Shown here: one piece after another, positions 37,024 through 46,471 of the stretch
How positions within the stretch are numbered: position 1 is the stretch's first letter
Layout: the number at the start of each line of letters is the position of its first letter
Made by a program: the position numbers and the translations under genes
NCBI GenBank assembly: GCA_963724705.1
Contig: CAVRVS010000004.1
Location: 1 to 64,000, forward strand
Direction of reading: 5' to 3'
Source of the DNA: DASQPR01 sp963724705
GTDB taxonomy: Bacteria; Actinomycetota; Actinomycetes; Mycobacteriales; Micromonosporaceae
Length of the DNA: 64,000 bases
Notes under the pieces: generated by a model
The model's database searches: none
Told to the model about the DNA's origin: nothing
The model's input: only the letters and a program-made list of their open reading frames with translations

Positions 37024-37577
37024 AGGTCGCGTCCGCGGTGATGGTGTAAAAGACGATCACGTGTAAATCCGGGTTGATGTCCTCGCACCGGGTCACAGGC
37101 CGGTGCCACGCGGCTACTGCTGGATACCACTGCTCGGCCGGGCGCCCGCTGGCCAGGGCAAGTCCGCGTGAAGCACTTAAAGCGAGCTTCTCAACCCTCA
37201 AGACATAGGGCTCTGGCCCCCGCTGATCAGGATCGCTTCCCGAGCCGACGGGTACCGTCGATAGTGCGGTCGCAACATCCAATAATCGAGGGTGGAATCT
37301 GACCCTCCGGCAGATCGGTCTCGAGGCACCGGGCCTAGGCTGGCAGAAGCGCCAAGTTGCCAGCGCACGCCTCTGATCGGGCGGGAACGGGAGCGCGCGA
37401 CGGCCTCATAATTGCTGTTGGCATCTTCGGCCCGGCGCCTGGCCCCGACGAGTACCGGCGGGCTTGCAGAGCGACTACGAAGGCGCCGAGGCCTGTTGGA
37501 GGGAGAGCCTCGCCCTCCACCCCGCCTAGGCGACCGGTCGGACAATGTCAAGCCGCGAAGCTACAAAGGGGTGAGGT
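37024..37577. other. Stretch without a supported gene
   Basis: About 550 bases. On the minus strand (about 37200-37030) one frame gives protein-like text (LASGRPAEQWYPAVAAWHRP, VTRCEDINPDLHVIVFYTIT) that runs straight into repeat copy B. It may be a gene fragment truncated by the repeat; the family is not recognised. Confidence 0.35.
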
Positions 37578-39091
37578 GTGCGAATCCGTGACGACCCGGT
37601 ATCGACGCGGATGCAGCAGGCAGCGGGCCGCATCCTGCTCACCGGCGCGACCGGTTATGTCGGCGGCCGCCTGCTGCGGAAGCTCGAGGAGTCGGGGCGA
37701 CCGGTGCGCTGCATGGTGCGGAGACCTGAGGCGCTGTCGGGACGTACGGCTGAGCCAACGGAGATCGTTCGCGGAGACGTCCTTGAGCCCGAGTCTCTGC
37801 ACGAGCCCTTGGCTGGTGTCACGGCCGCCTACTACCTAGTTCATTCGATGGCCGCGTCTGGGCCGTTCGCGGACGCCGACCGTCGCGGCGCGCAAGACTT
37901 TGCAGCCGCCGCACGCAAGAGCGGCGTCCGCAGGATCATCTACCTCGGCGGCCTCGGCGCGGAGGACGATGTATCCACTCACCTCGAGAGCCGTCACGAG
38001 GTCGGGCGGATCCTGCGAGAGTCTGGCGTCCCGACGATCGAGTTTCGCGCGTCCGTCGTCATCGGCTCGGGAAGCGTCTCGTTCGAGATCGTGCGCTCGC
38101 TCGTCGATCGCTCACCCGTGCTGCTGATGCCGCGCTGGGTTGTCTCACGCACGCAGCCGATCGCAATCGAGGACGTCGTCGCGTACCTGCTTGCCGCTCT
38201 CGACCTAGAGCTTGAGGAGAGCCGACTGTTCGAGATCGGCGGCCCCGACCGCGTCGCCTACGCCGACCTCATGCGGGAGTATGCACGGCAGGCTGGCCTC
38301 CGGCGCGCCGTGATTCGCGTCCCTCTCGCGACACCGCGCATCTCAGGGCTCTGGTTGAGCATCGGTGACACCGGTGTATGCGAGCATCGGCCGGGAACTC
38401 ATCGGGAGCCTGCGCAACGACACACTCGTTCACGACGGATCGGCCCGCGAGGTGTTTCCGGTCCGCCCGCGAGGGTTCCGGCTGGCCATCCAGCGCGCGC
38501 TTGCGAACGAGGACCGAGAGTTCGCGGAGACGCGGTGGTCGGATGCGCTGTCGGCGTACCACGGCCGAAACTGGGGCGGCGTGACGCTCGGCCAGCGGGC
38601 CGTCGCATCACGCAGGATCAGAGTCGCTGCGTCGCCGGAGCAGACGTTCACGCCGATCCAGCGGATCGGCGGCAAGACGGGCTGGTACTACGCAAACGGC
38701 TTCTGGCGGTGGCGCGGCCTCATGGACAAGGTCGTCGGCGGCGTAGGTCTTCGCCGCGGGCGCCGGGATCCCGTTCGGCTGGCGGTGGGAGACACTGCTC
38801 GACTTCTGGCGGGTCGAAGCCTTCGAGCAGGATCGGCTCCTGCGGCTCGGAGCCGAGATGAGGGCCCCAGGGCGCATCTGGTTGCAGTTCGAGGTCGACG
38901 GCGACCAAGCCGGAGCGACACTATGCCAGACAGCGATCTTCGATCCCCACGGCCTCGCAGGGCTCGCGTACTGGTACGCGCTGTACCCGGTTCACCACCT
39001 GATCTTCGAGGGGATGCTGCGAAGGATCGCTCAGGCTGCGATCGCGGGCGGAGAAGCTCAGTCGCCCGGCGCGCCGACCCAGGCCTCATAG
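37578..39091 (+). pseudogene. NAD(P)-binding SDR-like protein with C-terminal DUF2867 region, two frameshifts
   Basis: The first frame has the atypical-SDR Rossmann start (RILLTGATGYVGGRLLRKLE) and continues YYLVHSMAAS, FAAAARKSGVRRIIYLGGLG and GVPTIEFRASVVIGSG. Near 38365 it shifts to a frame reading PVYASIGRELIGSLRNDTLV and QRIGGKTGWYYANGFWRWRG. Near 38745 it shifts again to IPFGWRWETLLDFWRVEAFE, GRIWLQFEVDGDQAGATLCQ and YWYALYPVHHLIFEGMLRRI. Together these form the usual ~490-residue SDR + DUF2867 protein of bacteria. Start: GTG 37578 or ATG 37611. Substrate unknown. Confidence 0.8.
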
Positions 39092-39275
39092 GTCGCCCTG
39101 CTACGAGTGACATTCCAGACCATGCAGACCCGGAGAGTGGCCGAGACGCTGAGGCGGGCGATCGAAGTGCGCGCGGCTTGGCAAGGCGAACGGAGTGACG
39201 GCGCCGCGGCTACGATCATTCGGTGCGTACATGCCTCCGACTGCCGCCACTGGCCTGCTGGAAGGAAGAGCGCAA

Positions 39276-39701
39276 GTGACACCGCGGGCTATCCCGGCGC
39301 TACTGGGACACGGTGCCAGGGCAGTGGCGGCCGCGCGCGTGGTACTCGGCCTGACCGCCCTGGCCTGGCCCTCGGTGCCGGCGCGCCCGTGGGTCGGCGC
39401 AGCGGCGGATGATCTGGCCGCACGCGTGTTCGGGCGCGCCCTGGGAGCGCGTGACATCGCTCTGGGGCTCGGCGCGCTGACGGCGATGCGGCGCCCAGGT
39501 GCCGATCGCGGATCAGCCTGCGCATGGGTCGCTGCGGGCGCCCTGTCCGACGCCCTCGACGTGATAGCCAGCCTGTCATCGTGGCGGGAGCTACCACTGA
39601 AAGGCCGGTGGCTGGTCATTGCGTCTTCCAGCGGCGCGGCTGTGACCGGCGCCGCCGGAGCCCTGGCCGTGCGGCCGGGCCGCCACGGCGCATCGTCCTG
39701 A
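39276..39701 (+). CDS. Small membrane protein, DUF4267-like
   Basis: A ~141-residue protein starting at GTG 39276, with GGAAGGAAGAG upstream. It has hydrophobic segments (ARAVAAARVVLGLTALAWPS; ALGARDIALGLGALTAM; WVAAGALSDALDVIASL; LVIASSSGAAVTGAAGALAV) interrupted by Arg/Asp. The pattern resembles small four-span membrane proteins of the DUF4267 kind. No function is known. The frame extends upstream to 39195, but the Shine-Dalgarno favours 39276. Confidence 0.6.
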   Translation: MTPRAIPALLGHGARAVAAARVVLGLTALAWPSVPARPWVGAAADDLAARVFGRALGARDIALGLGALTAMRRPGADRGSACAWVAAGALSDALDVIASLSSWRELPLKGRWLVIASSSGAAVTGAAGALAVRPGRHGASS

Positions 39702-39803
39702 GGTTGTCCTGACGCCGAGTCCCTCGTCTCTCGCCGGTCCAACCGGCGCCAGCATCGCCAAAGAAGAAATCGACGACACATGCCGGAAGCCGCCGAGAAC
39801 ATC

Positions 39804-39919
39804 GAGGTCGTCCACGACCACCTCGACGATGGTCGATGGCTTAGGAAAACCGTTGGTCGCCCTCTACCGACGTCGCGCGCGATGGCAGATCACGTAACGC
39901 GCGGCATCGGTGGCCGCGA
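39804..39919 (+). repeat. Dispersed repeat, partial copy E (outer end only)
   Basis: The sequence GACGATGGTCGATGGCTTAG and the following GAAAACCGTTGGTCGCCCTC, then CGCGCGGCATCGG, align with the outer ~110 bases of copies A, C and D. The rest of the repeat, including the TGACCTC/GAGGTCA end, is missing. Its inner edge coincides with the truncation of the methyltransferase gene. Confidence 0.7.
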
Positions 39920-40268
39920 GCCATCGGATGGCGTAGCCGATGCCGCACCCGACGTCGACGACCTGTGACCGTTCACCTCGATCGGCCACCGCGGTCAGCA
40001 GTGGACCCAGTAGCTCGGCCAGCTGTTCGGCGACGCGTAGTTCCTCGTTGAGGCGCTGCAGTTCAGTGTGCGTGCGCACCAGCAGCCGATCGACCGCGCA
40101 CGTATCCAGCCTGCCATCATGGTGTGGCAGTGATGCCACGATCCGGACGCCGCGCCGATCACCAGCCGCGCGAAGCGCCGCGATCACCTCATCACGGCGC
40201 ACCGGCAGCCGCGCCCCTGTTGCCGGGTCATGGCGGACGATGAGATCAGAGATCTCCAGGATCGGCAC
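39912..40268 (-). pseudogene. SAM-dependent methyltransferase, truncated at the SAM motif
   Basis: The reverse strand encodes MPILEISDLIVRHDPATGAR, LPVRRDEVIAALRAAGDRRG and the SAM-binding motif I SQVVDVGCGIGYAIRWLAA. Immediately after this the reading enters repeat E (TDAARYVICHRARRR), so the catalytic remainder is gone. The N-terminal part is typical of a larger actinobacterial class I methyltransferase. The truncation point matches the repeat edge, implying that insertion or recombination at the repeat removed the rest. Confidence 0.65.
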
Positions 40269-40727
40269 GCGAGTACGGTAGCCCGTCAGTCAGCGATCGC
40301 GACGAACCCGAGGACCGGGGCACATGAGGCAGGTGGACAACCCGCAAGTGTCCATCCGTCCGAGCCGTCTCACGAGGCCTAACGCCATGATCGTTATTGT
40401 CTTCTGACCGTTCTGGCCCATCCGCAATTTCCGCGATAAGCGCGTCACGGTTGCGGCCCGTACACGATTCGGCCGCCCGACGATTCGGCGCGTAAAGCAT
40501 GTGGTGGGACAGCGATGTAAAGCTTCTCCCGCTGTTGCCTCACGGATCATCGGCTTGCCGAATTTCTCGGCTCACCGCTCGCCCCAGAGCGCCGCCGGCG
40601 AGTTCGCGGAAGTCGTCCTCGGCGATTCTGCGGCCGCGGCGCTGCGGACACGGATGGCGCCGGTGCTGGTTTGCAGGTCGGAGTGCCGAGTGGTGAAGCC
40701 CCCGTCTCCACCAGCAATGACGGCGCA
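40269..40727. other. Gene-free stretch
   Basis: About 460 bases between the truncated methyltransferase and the fuconate dehydratase gene. No gene, hairpin or element end was recognised. Confidence 0.4.
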
Positions 40728-42029
40728 TCAGCTGGCCTTCCATACCGGACCGTCGGGGAATCGGTAGTCGGCCAGCGTTTGCTCATGCATCTGGGCACTG
40801 AATCCCGGCATAGTGGGTGTGAGGTAGCGCCCGTTATCAATGACGGCGGGATCGACGAAGTGCTCGTGAAGGTGGTCGACGTACTCGATCATGCGGCCTT
40901 CGGTTGTCCCGCTGACTGCGACGTAGTCGAACATCGACAGGTGGCGTACCAGCTCGCATAGTCCGACCCCGCCGGCGTGGGGGCAGACCCGTACGCCGAA
41001 CTTGGCTGCCAGCAACAGGATGGCGATGTTCTCGTTGATCCCACCGACGCGGCAGGCGTCGATCTGGACGACGTCGACGGCTCTCGCCTGCAGGAGTTGT
41101 TTGAAGACGACCCGATTTTGTGCGTGCTCACCGGTCGCGACCAGGACCGGTTCGACGCCTGCCTTGACGGCGGCGTGGCCGAGCACGTCGTCGGGGCTCG
41201 TCGGCTCTTCGATCCAGTACGGGTGGAAGGCAGCGAGCTTGCCGACCCACGTGATCGCGTCATCCACGTCCCAGCGCTGGTTGGCGTCGATGGCGATCCT
41301 GATGTCCGGGCCGACGGCGTGGCGTGCGACGCCCATCCGCCGGATGTCGTCCTGGATGTCGCCGCCAACCTTCAGCTTGATCAACGTAAACCCGTCGGCG
41401 ACTGCTTGGCGGGCGAGTCGGGCAAGCTTCGCGTCGTTGTATCCGAGCCATCCCGGTGAGGTCGCGTAGGCCGGGTAACCGTCGGCCCGCAAGACCCGTT
41501 CCCGGTCGGCCCGCCCAGGCTCGGCAGCCCTGAGGATGTCGAGGGCCTCGTCGCGAGTGAGTGCGTCGGAAAGGTATCGGAAGTCGACCAGGTCGACGAT
41601 CTCCGTCGGGGAGAGATCGGCCAACAGCTTCCACACCGGCTTGCCCTCCCGCTTAGCCCGCAGGTCCCACAGGGCATTCAGGACTGCGCCGATTGCCATG
41701 TGAATGATGCCCTTCTCGGGACCGAGCCAGCGAAGTTGGGAGTCCCCGGTCAGCTGGCGGCTCAGGTCGCCAAGGTGGGCGAGGACGTCGTCGACGTCAC
41801 GTCCGGCAATCCACGGCTCCAATGCGCGGATCGCCGCGGTCTGGATGTCATTGCCACGTCCGGTTGTGAACGTGAAGCCATGCCCCTGCGGGCCGTTGCT
41901 GACATCGGTGGAGATCACGACGTACGCCGCCGAGTAGTCGGGCTCGGTGTTCATGGCGTCTGACCCGTCGAGGTCGCGCGATGTGGGGAACCTGATGTCC
42001 CGGGTTTCCAGAGACACGAAGCGCGCCAT
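40728..42029 (-). CDS. fucD: L-fuconate dehydratase (enolase superfamily)
   Basis: A 433-residue enolase-superfamily enzyme converting L-fuconate to 2-keto-3-deoxy-L-fuconate with Mg2+. Landmarks are ISTDVSNGPQGHGFTFTTGR, NALWDLRAKREGKPVWKLLA, the KxK base FTLIKLKVGGDIQDD, the metal ligands IAIDANQRWD and YWIEEPTSPDD, and VLVATGEHAQNRVVFKQLLQ, then CPHAGGVGLCELVRHLSMFD. Length and motifs match FucD rather than other acid-sugar dehydratases. ATG 42029 (MARFVSLETRDIRFPTSRDL) is the family start. The upstream GntR regulator and the divergent ABC-SDR-lactonase genes complete an L-fucose pathway. Confidence 0.93.
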   Translation of the reverse strand: MARFVSLETRDIRFPTSRDLDGSDAMNTEPDYSAAYVVISTDVSNGPQGHGFTFTTGRGNDIQTAAIRALEPWIAGRDVDDVLAHLGDLSRQLTGDSQLRWLGPEKGIIHMAIGAVLNALWDLRAKREGKPVWKLLADLSPTEIVDLVDFRYLSDALTRDEALDILRAAEPGRADRERVLRADGYPAYATSPGWLGYNDAKLARLARQAVADGFTLIKLKVGGDIQDDIRRMGVARHAVGPDIRIAIDANQRWDVDDAITWVGKLAAFHPYWIEEPTSPDDVLGHAAVKAGVEPVLVATGEHAQNRVVFKQLLQARAVDVVQIDACRVGGINENIAILLLAAKFGVRVCPHAGGVGLCELVRHLSMFDYVAVSGTTEGRMIEYVDHLHEHFVDPAVIDNGRYLTPTMPGFSAQMHEQTLADYRFPDGPVWKAS

Positions 42030-42274
42030 CGTGGGGCACCTTCCAGGTCTCGGTGGTGGTCTCGCGGCCAAGAGCGTAAAGGTCCTATGACTGTGCCGAT
42101 CACCGACGGTTCGCCGGCGCGCCGCCCACCTCCCAGATCCATGCGTGCGAACGAGAAAGGCCTGTGGCTGAACGGAAGCGTAGGCACAGATTCATCGGAT
42201 GTCAATCCACGGACGGACCGCCCGTTCAGCCGCAACCACGTACCGAGCGACAGGTGATCCTATGTATCGACCAA

Positions 42275-42946
42275 TCAGCGAGCGAGATGGAGCCAGTTCT
42301 CGACCCCTGCGACGTGTACGACCATCGCGGCGCTGGCGAGGTCCGGCTCATGGGCCGCGAGCGCGTCGAGGATCGCCTGGTGTTCGGCGACGGTGCGCAA
42401 CTGCGCTCCGCTCTGTGTCCGTCCTCGCCAGATCCGAGCCCGGTTGGTAGGTCCAGAGAGGCCCTCGATCAACGAACCGAGCACCGAGTTGCCCGACGCG
42501 ACTCCCACGAGCCGATGGAACTCGATGTCATGGGAGACCAGCTCCTCCGTGGTCGCGACGTGGGCGGAGGCGTCGAGGACCTGCTGCAGGACCTTGACCT
42601 CGTCCGTGGTGATCCGCACAGCGGCCATCGAGGCGGCGGCCGGCTCAAGGATGCGCCGTACTCGAAGGAACTCCAGCACGCTGTCGTCGCGATGGAAATC
42701 GACGACGAAAGTCAAGGCGTCGAGAAGAAGGTCGGGGTCCAGGCTCGTGACGTATGTGCCGTCGCCCTGCCGCACGTCAAGGATGTTGATCAGCGCCAGC
42801 GCGCGTACGGCTTCACGTAAAGAGTTGCGGGACAGGCCCAGATCCTCGGCAAGGTCGGCCTCTCGAGGCAGCCTGTCGCCCGGTTTGAGCTGGCCGCCCA
42901 GGATCATCTCCTTGATTCGCAGGATCGCTTCGTCCGTCAATGCCAC
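42275..42946 (-). CDS. GntR-family (FadR-type) transcriptional regulator of the fucose locus
   Basis: A 223-residue protein with a GntR winged helix (IKEMILGGQLKPGDRLPREA, DLAEDLGLSRNSLREAVRAL, LINILDVRQGDGTYV) and an all-helical FCD ligand domain with metal-binding residues (FLRVRRILEPAAA, DIEFHRLVGVASGN, EHQAILDALAAHEP). Start: GTG 42946 after AAGGAGAG. It lies between fucD and the divergent fucose importer, so it probably represses both in the absence of a pathway acid. GGATGTC-AAT-type sequences occur at 42197 and 43109 and could be its sites. Confidence 0.9.
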   Translation of the reverse strand: MALTDEAILRIKEMILGGQLKPGDRLPREADLAEDLGLSRNSLREAVRALALINILDVRQGDGTYVTSLDPDLLLDALTFVVDFHRDDSVLEFLRVRRILEPAAASMAAVRITTDEVKVLQQVLDASAHVATTEELVSHDIEFHRLVGVASGNSVLGSLIEGLSGPTNRARIWRGRTQSGAQLRTVAEHQAILDALAAHEPDLASAAMVVHVAGVENWLHLAR

Positions 42947-43287
42947 TGGTCTCTCCTTGCACAACCGCCGGAAGTTGCGTCCTCACCCCGCGGAACACCT
43001 GGCTCCCGATCCTGCTCGGCGTCGAAGGGCACCGAGGGCGATCGCGATGACCAGGCAACGAGCAGGGACACCGGTACGAATACCTGGACGGTAGCTCGAC
43101 CATACATAGGATGTCCAATGTCTTCCCTGCCAGATCGCCGCCGGTATAGGCGCCTGAGATTACGTAAACGCCGTAGCCAGCGCGGAGGCGCGACTGAGTA
43201 ACACTCCGGTAACGCTCTAGACATCGGAGGTATTCATGGTCTAGCGTCCGGCGATAAGCCACCAGTCGCAGAACTTGGAGGCACTCC
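42947..43287. promoter_or_regulatory. Divergent regulatory region of the fucose locus
   Basis: It separates the GntR gene from the importer permease gene. It contains GGATGTCCAAT at 43109-43119, related to GGATGTCAAT at 42197-42206 upstream of fucD, and a TTACGTAA palindrome near 43157. These are operator candidates only. Confidence 0.3.
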
Positions 43288-44379
43288 ATGCGGACGACCC
43301 TGACGTCGCAAGGTGAACCCGCGGATGGCGCCAACGTCTCCCGCGCGATGGCCGACGTCGATTCGGCCGCACCTGTACGCCCGGACGTGCGCGTGTCCAA
43401 CCACCGCCTGATACACCTTGCGCTCATTCTCATCCGCGTTGGTCCGGTCGCGATACTGCTAGTGCTCATAGGGCTGAGCGCACTGCTATCGCCGGTCTTT
43501 TTGACCACCGGGAACATCGGCAACGTCCTGGCGCAAAGCGCAGTCATCGCCGTGCTCGCCATCGGGCAACTCATGGTCATCCTGACCCGCGGTATCGACC
43601 TGTCCGTCGGCTCGACGCTGGCTCTGTCCTCGGTCGTTGGCGCGCTGGTATTCGGATCCGTCGGTGGCAGTTGGCTACCCATCTCCGCAATGCTTGCCGC
43701 CGGCGTCGCGGTCGGCGCGGTCAACGGCTTGGTCTTCGTGTACGGCCGACTACCGCATCCGTTCATCATCACGCTGGCCACCCTGAGCATCGCGTCTGGC
43801 TTGGCCCTTGGCCTGTCCGATGGGCAGCCGATTCAAGGGATGCCCGCCATCGTCCAGACCATCGGCGGTGGCTCGATCGGCTGGCTGCCGTACTCGACGT
43901 TCCTCGTCGCGGCGGTCGCCCTGGTCGTCACGTTCATGCTGGCGCGAGTGGTGTGGGGGCGCTGGATTTACGCGGTCGGCGGGAACCCCGAGGGTGCCCG
44001 CCGAACCGGTATTCCGTACAAGGCTGTCCTGGTTTCGGTGTACGTCTTCAGCGGTCTGCTCGCGGGCGTCGGCGGCGTGATCACCTCGGGACGCCTCAAC
44101 GCCGGCTCGCCGACGTTCGGCGATCTGGCCGAACTCGACTCGATCGCCGCCGTCGTGATCGGTGGGGCGAGCTTCCTCGGCGGACGCGGCAACGTTGGAA
44201 ACGCACTCGTCGGCGCCCTGATGATCGGGGTCATCCGCAATGGGATGAACCTGCTGAACGTTCAGGCATACCTCCAGCTGATCGTGATCGGCACTGTCAT
44301 CGTCCTGGCCGTCGAGTCCGACGTCGTTCGCGGTCGCCTCGAGGACCGGTTCCGGGTACTGACGGCGGCCATCCAATGA
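43288..44379 (+). CDS. Sugar ABC transporter permease (RbsC type)
   Basis: A 363-residue membrane protein of the BPD_transp_2 family with eight to ten hydrophobic segments. Typical motifs are LSVGSTLALSSVVGALVFGS, GAVNGLVFVYGRLPHPFIIT, LATLSIASGLALGL, GRWIYAVGGNPEGARRTGIP and IAAVVIGGASFLGGRGNVGN. It forms the channel of a CUT2-type monosaccharide importer. Its stop overlaps the ATPase start (ATGA). Neighbouring fuconate dehydratase and SDR genes point to L-fucose or a related deoxy sugar as substrate. The N-terminal ~45 residues are hydrophilic and cytoplasmic. Confidence 0.9.
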   Translation: MRTTLTSQGEPADGANVSRAMADVDSAAPVRPDVRVSNHRLIHLALILIRVGPVAILLVLIGLSALLSPVFLTTGNIGNVLAQSAVIAVLAIGQLMVILTRGIDLSVGSTLALSSVVGALVFGSVGGSWLPISAMLAAGVAVGAVNGLVFVYGRLPHPFIITLATLSIASGLALGLSDGQPIQGMPAIVQTIGGGSIGWLPYSTFLVAAVALVVTFMLARVVWGRWIYAVGGNPEGARRTGIPYKAVLVSVYVFSGLLAGVGGVITSGRLNAGSPTFGDLAELDSIAAVVIGGASFLGGRGNVGNALVGALMIGVIRNGMNLLNVQAYLQLIVIGTVIVLAVESDVVRGRLEDRFRVLTAAIQ

Positions 44380-45141
44380 CCACGACGACGCACGTGCCAG
44401 CACTGCGGGTGCGCGGCGCTATCAAGAGGTTCGGCGCGGTGCTGGCCCTTGACGCCGTGGACCTCGACGTGTCGCACGGCGAGGTGCTGGCTGTTCTCGG
44501 CGACAACGGCGCGGGGAAGTCGACGCTGATCAAGTGCATCAGCGGGGTGCACCACCTCGACGCGGGAACCATCGAACTCGACGGGGTCAGCCGTTTCCCT
44601 GTCCACTCCCGCCGCCGCCCGGGCCAGCGGCATCGAGACGGTCTACCAGGATCTTGCACTGTTCGACAACCTAGACCCGGCCGCGAATTTCTACGCCGGA
44701 CGGGAAATGTCCGGGCCTTCTTGGCTCCCTCGCGCGATGCGTGTCCTGCGCCGAAAGGACATGGCCGAAGCGACTAGTCGCCTCCTGGAACGGCTTGCGG
44801 TGCGACTGCCCGATCCGGGTGCACACGTCGGGCTGATGTCCGGTGGACAGCGCCAGGCCATAGCCGTAGCAAGGGCGGCGGCGTTCGCGTCCAAAGTCGT
44901 GATCCTCGACGAACCCACCGCGGCGCTCGGACTGCGGGAGTCACGACACGTTCTCGATCTCATCCGGCGTCTGCGGGATCAGAACCGCGCCGTCATCGTC
45001 ATCTCCCACGCGATGGACCACGTCATCGAGGTCGCCGACCGGGCCGTCGTCATGCGCCGCGGCCGCAAGGTCGGCGAGGAAGTTCCCCGACGCGAAAACA
45101 GGCAACGCATCGTCTCTCTCATCGTCGGGGGTGAGGACTGA
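44376..45141 (+). pseudogene. Sugar ABC transporter ATPase (RbsA-like, one domain), frameshifted
   Basis: The first frame has Walker A (AVLGDNGAGKSTLIKCISGV) and DAGTIELDG. Near 44597 it shifts. The other frame gives SLSTPAAARASGIETVYQDL (Q-loop), the signature LMSGGQRQAIAVARA, Walker B VVILDEPTAALG and the H-loop VIVISHAMDH. Joined, these make one ~255-residue ATPase domain, typical of single-domain CUT2 ATPases. It sits between permease and binding-protein genes. A single-base indel near CAGCCGTTTCC explains the break; without it the importer would be functional. Confidence 0.85.
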
Positions 45142-45238
45142 CCCTCGCGAGGCCGAAATCCACCGCTCGCCCCCTCGCGGAGGCGACGGTTCTCTACGCC
45201 CACATCCGTCCCCCTATCGAGAAAGACAGGGAAGAGAC

Positions 45239-46186
45239 ATGGCTGCAAGGAAGCGCCTGGTACTCGTTTTAGTCGTAGCGGCATTGGTAATCGCGGGGTG
45301 TTCGAGCGGCGGCGGCACCGGATCGAACGGAAACGGTTCAGCGGGAAGCAAGATAAAGATCGGGTTCATCACCAAGTTCCCCGTCGACTTTTACAGCATC
45401 ATGGTCGATGCAGTAAAGGCGTGGAACAAAGACAACCCGAATGTCGAGGTCATCTTCGCCCAGGGCAAGAGCGGCACCGACGACGAAGGCGAGATTGCCG
45501 CCATTCAGTCCATGGTCTCGCAGGGCGTCAAAGCCATCGCCATCACGCCGACCAGCCCGAACGTCCAGGGCGAGCTGCAGAAAGCCGTCGACAAGGGCAT
45601 CAAGGTCGTCCTGGTTGACAACGACATCCCGGCCTGGAACGGAAAGTCTTCCGTCGTGGCCACCGACAACCTCGCCGGCGGCAAGCTCGCCGGTCAATAT
45701 CTGGCAACCAACCTCAAACCGGGGGCCAAGCTGGCGATTCTCCAGGGCGTTCTCGGCAACCCGTCCCTCGACGCCCGCGTGACAGGAATGCTCGACACGC
45801 TCGGATCGGCGGCGACCGTCGTCGCCAAGCTGCCAACCGACTGCGACCAGACCAAAGGACTGAACGCAGCCCAGGACATCCTGACCGCGCACCCGGACGT
45901 CACGGCTATCTACGGTGCCTGCGGCCCGCCGGTCCTCGGCGCGCTCCAGGCAATCAAATCGGCGGGCAAGAGCGGCATCACCGTCGTCAGCTTCGACGCT
46001 TCCCCGGGTGACGTCGCGGCGATCCTCGCCGGAAACGAGGCGGCATCGGTGGCCCAGTTCCCGGCCAAGATGGGATCGCTCGGCGCGCAAACAGCTCTCG
46101 ACGCCGCTATGGGCAAGGCTGTTCGGGCGAATGTCGACACCGGCACCGAAATGGTCACGAAGGACAACGCCTCGCAGTTCCAGTAG
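45239..46186 (+). CDS. Sugar ABC transporter substrate-binding lipoprotein (RbsB type)
   Basis: A 315-residue type I periplasmic-binding-fold protein. The signal peptide and lipobox (LVLVLVVAALVIAGCSSGGG) indicate membrane anchoring on the outside. The mature part has IGFITKFPVDFYSIMVDAVK, AIQSMVSQGVKAIAITPTSP, VVLVDNDIPAWNGKSSVVAT and GITVVSFDASPGDVAAILAG. ATG 45239 follows GGAAGAGAC. It is third in the importer operon after the permease and ATPase. Fucose or a related sugar is the inferred ligand from the neighbouring catabolic genes. A terminator-like hairpin follows. Confidence 0.92.
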   Translation: MAARKRLVLVLVVAALVIAGCSSGGGTGSNGNGSAGSKIKIGFITKFPVDFYSIMVDAVKAWNKDNPNVEVIFAQGKSGTDDEGEIAAIQSMVSQGVKAIAITPTSPNVQGELQKAVDKGIKVVLVDNDIPAWNGKSSVVATDNLAGGKLAGQYLATNLKPGAKLAILQGVLGNPSLDARVTGMLDTLGSAATVVAKLPTDCDQTKGLNAAQDILTAHPDVTAIYGACGPPVLGALQAIKSAGKSGITVVSFDASPGDVAAILAGNEAASVAQFPAKMGSLGAQTALDAAMGKAVRANVDTGTEMVTKDNASQFQ

Positions 46187-46226
46187 GTCACCAGTCGGCA
46201 ATGAGGCCGGTAGCTGCGCAAGCCGC

Positions 46227-46270
46227 GGGAACTTTGGGGCCCTGGGTCACACCTAGGACCCCAACGTCCC
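46227..46270 (+). terminator. Hairpin after the fucose importer operon
   Basis: TTGGGGCCCT (46234-46243) pairs with AGGACCCCAA (46255-46264), with one wobble. The outer GGGA/TCCC bases extend the stem. It lies about 40 bases after the binding-protein stop. Confidence 0.5.
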
Positions 46271-46471
46271 GGCAGCTCTGACGATGGCTTCGACGGCCGG
46301 CCAACCTGATCTGCTATCTGAACCAGTACATGGTGCTTGGCCTGGCGACCTGATCAATACCGGAACGTCGACCGGTGTCGCGCTCGGTCTGCCTGATCAC
46401 GTGTACTTGCGTGTCAGCGATCGACTGGCGTTGCAGTTCGACTGGTTGGGCCAGTAATCACAGGAGTTCGG

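Noticed and set aside
42813..43790. A 325-codon minus-strand frame across the fucose regulatory region
   Set aside because: Antisense to the permease gene and running through the divergent promoter region; Arg/Ser/Thr-rich shadow.
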